A stretch of DNA of 64,000 bases, from positions 250,545,187-250,609,186 of the forward strand of contig JAUMIR010000001.1 of NCBI GenBank assembly GCA_030847615.1, read 5' to 3'. This document shows, piece by piece, positions 55,575 to 64,000 of the stretch (the stretch's first letter is position 1; every line of letters begins with the position of its first letter). This DNA comes from Gambelia wislizenii (lineage: Eukaryota > Chordata > Lepidosauria > Squamata > Crotaphytidae). The translations under genes were made by a program, and so were the position numbers. Under the pieces are notes generated by a model that was not told the origin of the DNA, ran no database searches, and saw only the letters and a list, made by a program, of their open reading frames with translations.

Positions 55575-57050
55575 CAGTAGCCAGAAAAATTTTGTGACCT
55601 CCTTAGGACTGTTGCATATTTTCAACCTAAAATGTTATTAGATCTAATATAACCACATGAACCTAGGTGAAGAACAACAGATAGCCTGAATAAGTTAAAT
55701 GATGCAAACATGATGCACTTTCCATATTCAATTATCTATGGCTGATTCAATAATCAATATCTATGTGCAGAAACATGGGTAAACCATTACATTCAAGATC
55801 TGGTAGAGCTCCCTTGAGCAACAATGATTTCAAGCAAGCATTTTCTGTTGACTGTTGGTCAGTCTTTGACACTGGTTTCAAGAAATTTTGGTGCATTCCT
55901 TCTTACAGAGTGGCTTCAACTCAGCAACATCTGAGAGCTTCCTTACTTCAATTCCCACCACAACAGTTAGATGGGATTTAGTTCTGAACTTTGAGTAGCC
56001 CATTCTAAAACAACAAATTTCTTCTTTTGCAGTCATAGATTTGCTTGTACATTAGGTACGCTGGTAGATCTCCTTGTACATTAGGAATATTGTCATGTTG
56101 CATGACCCACTTTCAGTTCAGCTTGTGCTCTTAGAATTTTCTGATACTTGCAACTCTTGGCAAAATTCATGGTTGTGTCAAGAATGGCAAGTTAATGCTT
56201 CCGAAGAGCAAAGGAAGCCCAAATCATCACATTCCCATCAACATGCTTGCTAACTAGGAGATGAGTTTCTTCTGTTTGAACTCAATAGCTGGTTTGGCAT
56301 TTTTTGGTTTTGTTTTGTTTTTTTGCCAAACATGATGGCATAAGCACTGTAATTATGGTACTATACAGTGAATCCTGGCCCAAGCCCCCTCATTCACACG
56401 TACTGGGTGGCAGCTGTTGTGTTAGAAGTGATAGTTTCCATCCCTCCCATAAGCAATCTCTGGTGTGACAGGCAGAAACCAGAAGCCCTGTCACAATTCC
56501 CTCTTGTACTGGAGATCACTCACACAAGGGGTGTGTGGGAACCATCAGTCAGCTACTTCCCAATCAAAAGGGAAAGAGACTCCTATCAATCACAGTAGCT
56601 ACTTCCTGGTAAGTGGGGATTGGGGAACTTTCATGGTCCCTATGTAGCCCCTAAACTAGGACTACATAAGGATCATGAATACATAATGGTCACAAGCACG
56701 TAACTCTAGATGGCCTTAGAATTCCAGCCTAGTTTCTTGTTGAGGTCAACAAAATTCAACCTTTGATTCATCTGTTCAGAGAAGAGTGTTCCAGAAGTCT
56801 TAGGGATCATCTATGTGATCTTTCGTGAACTTCAGATGGGCAGCAAGGTTCTTTTTAGAGAGTTGTGGTTTTCTCCTGACAAACCTTCCATGTATACCAT
56901 TCTTGTTCAGCCTTTCCTGATTGTTGAGTCATGAACACTCACATTAACCAAGACAAGAGCGATTTGACGATCCTTGGATATTACTCTGGGATTGTTTGTA
57001 ACCTGATGGTTAGGATGACGTTCTCTTTGAATATAGTTTGGTACCTGAGG
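55575..57050 (-). pseudogene. Tc1-like transposon relic
   Basis: TA (55573-55574) precedes the terminus CAGTAGCCAGAAAAATTTTG, a known Tc1-type end. The minus strand contains decayed transposase sequence. Near 55950-56000 'ELNPI' and 'WWELK' echo the Tc1 motif around the third catalytic residue; upstream (55985-56225) 'GNVMIWASF'-like and 'KHTSK'-region sequence is recognisable only in pieces. The frame has many stops. A roughly 0.4-kb unrelated insertion (about 56330-56740) splits it. N-terminal sequence resumes at 56740-57000. The right inverted terminus was not found, so the 5' end is lost or the limit is wrong. Transposases of this family move elements at TA sites by cut and paste. Confidence 0.72.
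56330..56740. other. Insertion within the Tc1-like relic
   Basis: Not part of the transposon by its sequence. It contains a 76-codon frame (56368-56598) without recognisable domain. Identity unknown. Confidence 0.4.
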
Positions 57051-58025
57051 CAAATAACAAGAAGGACCTTTCCCCTATTCCCCTGCCAGATTTCTTGTAG
57101 AAGAGGAGAATTGCCAAGTTGAACTTTATTACAGTATGGGTAAGAGGACAGCATCCTCTTCTATGCCTGAGAATATAAGGGTGGCTCACAGAGCAGGTTA
57201 TGTGGCACATACAGCTCTAGCCATTCAATGCCTTTTAGCAGTGGCCTCAAGAAGTGGCTACTTCATTCTACCTAATGGTAGAACTGGCTCTGTTCACTGT
57301 CACCTATCAGCTGTGAGAGCATTTGGCCATGATGTCATCACATTGACTACAAATGGAAGGTACCAATCCCCATACAAGCTGATGCCAGAAATAGTTTAGC
57401 TTTACTAGTCCAGTGGTTGAAATGCTTTCTCATGGAATCCTTTAGGAAAAGACTCCTCTAGAGAAGAGCCCAAATCAGACTGAAGAGCCCCCACAATGTA
57501 CTTATAAAAATACACAACAGGTTTACATTGATGTCTCTCTGTATGTGGAACAGAGCTAGCCCAATAAATTTTGTCACCTAGCAAAGGGCAGCTTCCTCTG
57601 CCATATCCAGTTCTATGTGCAGGAGCAAGCTAGATTGGCTGCTGAACCTTACTTCAACACTAATCTTTCACTACATCTGATGGCAACAGGATAATTTTAG
57701 GGCTTTCTGACAGGCTAGATGGCACATACAGCTCTGTCTTCCCCCAGAGGGAAATGGACAGAGAGCTGTTCTTGCTGCCCATCAGCATCTGCTGTCTGAA
57801 GCCTAATGCCCTACGTTATTTTATGATAAGGCCAATACTGGTGTGGAATAACCATCTTGAAAGGGACAGGGCACAATGAACACTGTATTAGCAAAAGGCA
57901 CGTGAGGTAATACTGTGTGAAAAAAAGTAGTGGGAAACATAAGAAGTGTACTGATATTCTGTTTCTAGGAGAGAGTAAGATGATCTCATAAGGTAAATGT
58001 TATCTTTTTGAGTGACTCACTGTGG
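57051..58025. other. Unrecognised sequence
   Basis: An 87-codon plus frame (57136-57399) has no known domain. No other feature. Confidence 0.4.
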
Positions 58026-59016
58026 CATCTGGCCACATGGTGTAGTGATTTGAGTATTGGACTGGGATGCTGAGGGACAGGGGTTCAAATCCCTTCTTGG
58101 CCATGGAAACCCACTGAGATCTTGGGCAAGTCACATTCTTCTTTTAGCTTCAGGAGAAGGTAATGGTAAGCCTCATCTGAAAATATTTTGCCAAGAAAAT
58201 GCTGTGATATGTTTGTCTTAGGATTTTATCAGATGTGGGAAAAATCTCACAATTAAGGATGTTACGATAGTGCAAATGGTTTCTGCTATTGCATGATGTT
58301 ACTTTGTTTGCGTGGTCAAGCTGTGCTCCATCTGCGAATAAGGTGTTGCTTTTCATTGATGTGACAAGCCATCAATAGCCCTCAACATCACTCTTTTTGC
58401 AGTATTGAAGAGTGTGTGAAAACATGTCCTACTGTAACTGTGAGATTACATCATGAAAGGACGGTCCTCTTTCCCCCTCCCCATTCCCAGTGAGAAAACC
58501 TCCGGGTGAGAACATGAAAACTATCCACAGGATGCTCTTTTTATGAACTGTCCTGGTTTGTTTGCACATTTTTAGGTTTGTTTAAATGTTTGTGTATTCA
58601 CTTACTTTGCAAATTAATGTTGTTGTTTTTTTTGGTGTTTTTAAGAATGCTCGCATATTCTCACGAGAACTGCTGAAATCTCGCCCATGCTAAATCATGG
58701 AAGTAAAGTCCTGTTCTTACATAGCTAGTGGTGGTCATGCAATAATTCCATGGTGGTTCTTTTCAGTGACGATTACAGTGAGGTATGATAATAAGTGTAA
58801 TAGTGCCACTATGTTTCCACTTTCTTCATTCACAGAATTACAGCATTTTTAGATGCTAGTCTGATAAAAGTCCTTAGACAGTGGCGGTGCAAGCGGGAGA
58901 GGCTGAACCACATTAGGTGACACCATTGGAGGAAGGAGTGATAACAGCTTTAGTAACACCACAGGTCTTAGAGCTGCCAGAAGTTGGAGATGACGTGAAG
59001 GCACATAATAATAACT
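58026..59016 (+). mobile_element. Sauria-type SINE split by family H and a second insertion
   Basis: The head and body lie at 58026-58220 (cacatggtgtagtgatttga, 'ggttcaaatcccttcttgg', 'ttgccaagaaaatgctgtg'). The tail resumes at about 58955 (ggtcttagagctgcc, 'gacgtgaaggcacataata'). The first interruption is the family H copy. The following ~80 bases (58877-58954) are of unknown origin. Confidence 0.85.
58221..58873 (+). mobile_element. Family H DNA transposon with TTA duplication, inside a SINE
   Basis: Ends GGATTTTATCAGATG and CTGATAAAAGTCC, with tta on both sides (58218-58220, 58874-58876). The interior matches 10080-10695 ('ctttttatgaactgtcc', 'ctaaatcatggaagtaaa', 'gatgctagtctgataa'). Confidence 0.9.
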
Positions 59017-59502
59017 GTAGCAGCAGTAATTTTGATAATTTTGTGTGGAAAAGTAAGAGGCAGGGGCACCCCAATCCAAGCTTTTCAGCCTAGAGGGCAT
59101 AGTAACAGCTCAGCCTTAGGGACAGAAGGAAGAGAGAGTCATGATAGGCTCTCTACAGTCTCCCACAGTCCTGCCAAGAAGAATAAACAGGGCTGGCACT
59201 ACCATTAGGCAGAATGAAGCAGCCACCTCAGCTGGCAGATGCTTGGAGGTTGCAGCAAGGAAATAGTTGAAGGAAAGAGCTGTATGCTATGCAGCTTGTC
59301 CTCTGCTCTCCATGTTGCCTTGCTGCCTGGCTGTGTGGCAGGTGATGATGGATCGCCTATCATCAGTATTGGAAAGAGATTCAACTGTCAGCCCCATCAA
59401 TCTTTGCCATTTTGTTTTTTGGTGCAAGCAGCAAAATGTCCTGAAAGTGAGCAAGAAAAATTTCCGACACAGCAAGAATAGCTTATCACACATTTGGAAC
59501 TA
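59017..59502. other. Unrecognised sequence
   Basis: No supported feature. Confidence 0.4.
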
Positions 59503-59785
59503 CGAGTGCATCCATATTACACAATTGTAGCAGTTTGATATTATGGTTCCCTTTTGTGAAATCCTGGGATTTGCAGTTTGGTGAGGGTCTTCGAATATTC
59601 ACTGCTTGAGAGCACTAGTGGACTTGCCTGAACTATAAGCTGTAGAGCTCTATAAGCAGAGGATTTCAAGTACCGTACTTGTTCACCAAACTGCCCACCC
59701 TGTATTCTTCAGGATGGAGCCATGGAACTTAAAAGTGGTATGAAACTGCTATAATACCATAGTGTAGCGCAGATACACTTTAAGT
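59503..59785. mobile_element. Palindromic MITE
   Basis: 'gtgcatccatattacacaat' at left pairs with 'tagtgtagcgcagatacac' at right. Inner arms 'aaatcctgggatttgcagt' and 'caggatggagccatgg' are those of the 27247-27465 family. Confidence 0.7.
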
Positions 59786-61157
59786 GAAGCAGAATACCAC
59801 CTCAAAGATTGGAGGAGGGGGGCACTGTATGACTATTAAGGCAGTGATTTAAAACTGCCCAAGTGCACTGCAGATTGAAGAATGTCTGTGGAAGGAAGCT
59901 CAGTGGAAAAGAACAGGCTCAGCATATCACAAGGCCCTGGCTCCACAGTTACAGGAAAAGAAAGGAGGACTGTGGAGAACCAATGCCATGCATCTGAGAG
60001 AGAATAGCTGGCATATAGAAAAACCCATTGCTGATTTTTTTTTCCCCTAGTGGTGTCTAGATTCATTCTGTACATTGGATCTTGGTGGCTGTGGTGCAAA
60101 GGCCTCACTTTTATCAATCAATGCTTGGAAAGGTTACTGGCCCTGCTGGCCGGGTAGCTGTAGTCCCCAAAAGAGCTGTAGTCTCCCAAAGTAACTTTTG
60201 ACATTCTGGTTCAGATAGGGTGCCTTGAGCTATATTTTTTTTGTATTTGGGTGTTGTGTCACAGTGCATGCTCTAGAATAATACACTGGTGTAAACAGAA
60301 AACAAAGAAAGAAATTTGTCTTAATCCACTGGTAGACCTGGATGTCAAAATTGTTTAAGAGTGGATTTCCATCTATTTATTTGCCTTTTCATTTCATTTT
60401 CATTCTCTGTCAGCAAAAGGGGCAAAGGATGAAGTATACCTTCTAACCCATCCTGCTTTTTTGATGAGTGTATATCTCTGAGTTTTAAAAGCCTGCATGC
60501 ACTTGGCTGTTTTCTTGGAAAAGGGTGAAGATGGAACTCTGGCTTCTGCAGTGTTCATTTCTAAATGAGACAGCAAAAGCACTGTTACCAGTCCCAAGGG
60601 ACACTGTCTGGCATGAGTCAGCATCCAGCCAGATTTACTGCCAACTGATTAAATTAACATTTGTTATAAGCCAGAGATTGGGGGGTGGGGAGAGGGAGGA
60701 AGGGAGAGAAAGAAACGTTTTAAGGGCTTTTGAATTATTTATATTCTGCAACTCTATGGGCTACATGCTGTCCCTACTTGATAGATCCAAGCTGCAAGAA
60801 AGAGCCTGTCCTTTAAAGAGACAACACATCTATACCTTTCTCAAACGTTTTATTGTAACAAGTCTTGCTTATGCAAAAAGCAAAATGCTTGAACACATTC
60901 CAAATCTATGGATTCCCAGGCCAAAGTCACACACAACCTTGCCCTTTTATCTAAGAACACACAGCTGGAAAAGCTTTTCCCACTGCTCATTCCCCACTTC
61001 CCTTATAACAACAGCCTGGGAAAATTTTGGTTTTACAGAATGTGTCTTTACACCATTCATCCCCCTGGTACATTGTAGTTAGAATAGGAAACTCAGAATT
61101 GTGGAGGGCCAGCCTGAAGGTGTGGACCATGGAGGACATATTGCCCTTCCCATGTGC
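59786..61157. other. Unrecognised sequence with a 185-codon open frame
   Basis: The plus frame 60525-61082 is long for this window but passes through a GGGEREEGRER-like low-complexity patch (60680-60715) and shows no known domain. I see no splice or regulatory context. Most likely chance. Confidence 0.4.
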
Positions 61158-61390
61158 AGAAATTGACACTACACAAATCCACACTACACAAATAGTCTAG
61201 TTTGAAACTGGATTATTTGCCATGGCTCCATCCTATGGAATCCTGGGATTTCTATTTTGGTGAGGCACCAGCACATTTTGGCAGAAAAGGCTAAAGACCT
61301 TGTAAAACTACAGATCCCAAGGTTCAATAGGAAGATGCCATGGCAAATTATCTAGTTTCAGACTGGATTATTTGTGTACTGTGGATTTGG
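61158..61390. mobile_element. Palindromic MITE
   Basis: 'aatagtctagtttgaaactg' opposite 'tagtttcagactggattat', and 'ccatcctatggaatcctgg' opposite 'ggttcaataggaagatgcc'. Ends near 'ccacactacacaaa' and 'gtgtactgtgg'. Confidence 0.75.
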
Positions 61391-61414
61391 TCTGATTACA
61401 TTGGCCATTCAGTA

Positions 61415-61505
61415 TAAAGCTTGGAAAAATTACTCTTGGGACTGCAGCTTCCAGAATCTCTGAGCCAGCAGGGCCATTGGCCATGCTGGAAGACATAACC
61501 TCCAA
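61415..61505. mobile_element. Short MITE fragment
   Basis: 'ggactgcagcttccagaatc' and 'ccatgctggaagacataac' are the arms of the short hAT-like module. Confidence 0.45.
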
Positions 61506-61880
61506 CATTTTGTAGATGAAAACAAGAGCACATGTGGCCAAGCGACATCAGAATGTGGTCAAGAGGGCAAATGTTATTAATGAGGAAGGACAGACAGGCT
61601 AGGAGGAGCTGTAGCAGTTTGCTTTTGCCTAAGTCTGCAGGAAAGGGCAACACTCTGCCCCTCTTATCCCTGCTGCTGAGTTATTTGAATGCAAACTACT
61701 TCTACACTTTGAACTCAGTGTGCAGCAATTGAAGTAAGCTGAGGACAAAGGGAGAGGTTTGAGAAGGAGAGAGAAATTGGGACATTTTAAAAGCGGCTAA
61801 AAACGTGGGAGAACAGAGGATTAATTGGGACTGTTCCTGCCAAATTGGAACACTTAAAGGATATGGGAAGATTGTAGCAA
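61506..61880 (+). repeat. Dispersed repeat R, uninterrupted copy
   Basis: The continuous version of the repeat split at 28214/29624. It shows that 'gcaacactctgcccctctta' and the following sequence are adjacent in the ancestral state. Possibly an LTR or SINE; no diagnostic end seen. Confidence 0.7.
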
Positions 61881-62222
61881 TCCAAAACCAGTTAAGTTTT
61901 CCAAGCTCTGGTTTGACTTCACTTCAACATGGCCTGCTTTACTGCACAGATTAGGCGATGCACATAAAGTTCTGTTTTCCAGCACCTTGCTGACATAGTT
62001 GTATTAAAACCATAGTAATATATATGAAACTGCAGGCAAAAAATGTTTAAAACAGCAGTGCCAAGTGATCAAGAAGAGTGAAGATATAAAACAGGTTAAA
62101 CCAAGGCAAACAGTATGTACTAATTAAGCAGAAAAAGCCTTCCCAAATAAACAAAACAACAAACAGGCAGACATATAAAAAGCACTAATCCTGCTGCACT
62201 CCCTCCCTTTATCCCAGAGTTT
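61881..62222. other. Unrecognised AT-rich sequence
   Basis: No supported feature. Confidence 0.4.
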
Positions 62223-62320
62223 AGGAGAGTTCTTTTTCTAGACTGCAACTCTTAGAATCCTCCAGCCAGGAGGCTGGGGGATTCTGGGAATTTTAGTCCA
62301 GAAAAAGAAATTTATTGAGT
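62223..62320. repeat. Small palindromic module
   Basis: 'ttctagactgcaactcttag' and 'ggaattttagtccagaaaaa' with inner 'aatcctccagccagg' and 'ctgggggattctgg' fold on each other. Confidence 0.6.
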
Positions 62321-62389
62321 TCTACCCAGTCCTTACAATCAGCCATCACATAATACTATATCCTTGACCATCAAAGCCAGGGGCTAAAT

Positions 62390-62644
62390 CAGGGTGAACA
62401 ACTATAGAGGGAGCAAGGGCCTTTGATTGAATTTATCTAGTATTTTGGGGGAGGGTTAAGTTATGTGGTGGATATGGGGGTTGAGGAGGCAAAACTGCTG
62501 TGTTTTGCAACCGTTTTGAGTCATATTGATGTGTTTGGAGGTAAAAAAGAAACATGCCCCCAATAAAAATGGAGTATGGGGGTCTTTGGGGAGCTTCAGG
62601 GCCCCCAAATTGAAGTCCCATGGGACATAGTTTTCCCACCCCTG
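62390..62644. mobile_element. hAT-type MITE with near-perfect 8-bp duplication
   Basis: Ends CAGGGTGAACAACT and AGTTTTCCCACCCCTG; flanks ggctaaat (62382-62389) and ggctaaaa (62645-62652) differ at one base. No coding frame. Confidence 0.82.
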
Positions 62645-62652
62645 GGCTAAAA

Positions 62653-63036
62653 GATGATAAAGAGGTATCAAGTCAACATCCCTTGGGAAGGCATTCCACA
62701 ATCTGGATACGGAAGGCTCCTGCCTTGAGAAGTCTCATCTCTACTGGTAGAAAACCAACTCTAGGCAAGGTCTCAGTTGTCAGACAAGCTGTAGGGGAGA
62801 GATACAGACATCTTACTCCAGCAGCAAGGCTACGTGCACTTCAGCTGGGCTTTATGAGGAACCTGGAAATACACATGCACACACAATTCCTCCAGAGTAG
62901 CAAAAGGGCAACTTTTCCACACTCCAGCTGAATGCCAGCACTTGCAGGATTATTTGGCAAAAGCAAAACTGCAGTATTATCACACTTAGAACTGAGAGTC
63001 TGTCAATAAGTCAATAACCAAAATCCTATTCAAAGA
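62653..63036. other. Unrecognised sequence
   Basis: No supported feature. Confidence 0.4.
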
Positions 63037-63100
63037 CATAGCTGTGTTAGTCTGGATCAGTATGTAAAGAGATCTTGTAAGCACCTTTGAGACTAACTGA
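63037..63100. repeat. Fragment of a common reptile repeat
   Basis: 'gctgtgttagtctggatcag' and 'cacctttgagactaactga' are typical of a widespread LINE/SINE tail in reptiles. The next base starts a DNA transposon terminus. Confidence 0.45.
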
Positions 63101-63149
63101 GGACTTTATCAGATGAGGCCAATAGCAGGGGAAAATGCATAATTTAGGA
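63101..63149 (+). mobile_element. Left end of a family H-like element
   Basis: GGACTTTATCAGATG is identical in form to the family H terminus. The element is cut after ~49 bases by the hAT end at 63150 and continues, if at all, beyond the window. Confidence 0.5.
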
Positions 63150-64000
63150 CAGTGATGGTGAAGCTATGACACGCGTGTCAGCACTGACACACGTAGCCAT
63201 TTGGGCTGACACGCGGCCATAGGCCTCCCCCCCGCCCGCAACCTCACCACCCTCCCTAAAGTGGCTATCAGTCGCCACTTTAGGGAGGGTGGGAGGGTGG
63301 AGGAAAGTGGTGGGCGGGGCTATTAAGCCCCGATTGCCACTTTAGAGAGGTGGGGGTGGAGCCTCAGAGCATCCCCCCCAAGGCCTGCCGTGCTTCGCAG
63401 AAGTCGCCTAAGAAAGGCGGTGGGTAGGCGGGAGTCTGCCCGGCCTCTGCCCAGCCTTCCCGAGGATGCTCCGAGGCTCCAAAGCCCTGGAGCCACCTCA
63501 GGGAGGCTGGGGAAGGCAGCAGGAGGGAGGGAGGGAGGGACTCTACCCGACCTCTCCCTGGCCTTCCCGAGGGTGCTCCGAGGCTTCGAAGCCCCGGAGC
63601 CACCTCGGGAAGGCCAGAGAAGGTGGTGGGAGGGAGTCTGCCCAGCCTCTCCCCGGCCTTCCTGAGGGGGCTCCAGGGCTTTGAAACCCCGGAGCCACCC
63701 CAGGAAGGCCGGAGAAGGCAATGGGAGGGCAGGAGGGAGTCTGGCCGGCCTCTCCTTGGGCTTCCCGAAGGGGCTCTGGGGATTGAGAGCTCCATATAGC
63801 CCCTTTGAGAAGGTTGGGAGGGGTGGAGGGAGTGCAGCGTAGAGGCTTTTCAGCCACCCCCACCCTCCCAAAGCCGCAACAAGGCTTAGAAAGCTCAATA
63901 GTGGCTTTGGGAAGCCCCCCCCCCTAAAAAGCACCTTTCCTGCCAACTCCCAGCTCTCCTGGGGCTTGGCTCTCCCCTCCCCAATGGAGCCAAGCCCCAG
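63150..64000. mobile_element. GC-rich hAT-ended element, runs off the window
   Basis: CAGTGATGGTGAAGCTATGA with 'cacgcgtgtcagcac' after it is a hAT-type left end of the kind common in vertebrates. Two arms 'aaagtggctatcagtcgccac' lie near 63257-63280. The right end is outside the window. Confidence 0.55.
63418..63785. repeat. Tandem repeat, about four ~100-bp GC-rich units
   Basis: Landmark 'gtctgcccggcctct' or close variants recur at about 63431, 63540, 63636 and 63738. Each unit holds an internal palindrome of the form 'ctccgaggctt...ccccggagcc'. Long open frames on both strands here are a by-product of the repeat. Confidence 0.8.

Noticed and set aside
60525..61082. 185-codon plus-strand open frame as a gene
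   Set aside because: No domain, no homology I recognise, a low-complexity patch in the middle and no visible gene context.
63323..63946. 207-codon minus-strand open frame
   Set aside because: It lies wholly in a GC-rich tandem repeat with long frames on both strands; Pro/Gly/Ser-rich low-complexity translation follows the repeat period.

Overview
This is eukaryotic, vertebrate nuclear DNA, and the repeat families place it in a squamate reptile, most likely a lizard. The window carries at least eight tRNA-headed SINEs with a BovB-like tail (the Sauria SINE type), a 5S-rRNA-headed SINE, CR1 and BovB 3' ends, GIY-YIG Penelope-like elements, and many short inverted-repeat DNA transposons that abut 'ttgtagtcc'-type modules. 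I could not support any host protein-coding exon, tRNA, rRNA or CRISPR locus. It reads as intergenic or deep intronic sequence built almost entirely from mobile elements of different ages, many nested inside one another.

Layout. 0-10 kb: AT-rich unique sequence with a BovB tail (645-855), a reversed LTR (3191-3976), a CR1 3' end (5622-6242), two hAT-type elements, a Tigger-like MITE, and the first copy of a recurrent ~0.6-kb DNA transposon (8731-9304). 10-16.5 kb: a second copy of that transposon, a 5S-headed SINE, Tigger-like relics, and a Sauria SINE split by a third copy. 16.5-20.24 kb: a nearly full-length but inactive AP-endonuclease/RT LINE with a C-terminal zinc finger. 20.24-21.85 kb: an LTR of the same family as 3191-3976, plus leader sequence. 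22.3-26.1 kb: foldback elements, a hAT element with a perfect 8-bp target duplication, and an L1-like tail. 26.2-31.4 kb: a snap-back Penelope copy, a SINE split by a MITE, a 1.4-kb hAT-ended CpG-rich insertion, a second Penelope copy with a GIY-YIG domain, and a GC-rich foldback. 31.4-41.6 kb: mostly unrecognised sequence, SINEs, MITEs, and an LTR sitting inside a DNA transposon.

The largest structure is 41689-50755. A roughly 1.3-kb mariner has been blown up to 9.07 kb by a solo LTR (itself invaded by a LINE fragment) and by a complete but decayed chromodomain Ty3/Gypsy retrotransposon with two LTRs. All junctions can be read from terminal motifs and duplications. 51-64 kb returns to SINEs, MITEs, a Tc1-like relic (55575-57050) and, at the right edge, the start of a GC-rich hAT-ended element carrying a ~100-bp tandem repeat.

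Nothing here works as an operon or pathway; the 'genes' are remnants of transposition machinery. The most unusual points are the hAT-ended CpG-rich segment (28215-29623), the layered mariner locus, the inverted Penelope copy, and the set of DNA elements sharing GGACWTTWTCAGA-type ends and 3-bp TA-rich duplications that have repeatedly landed in SINEs.
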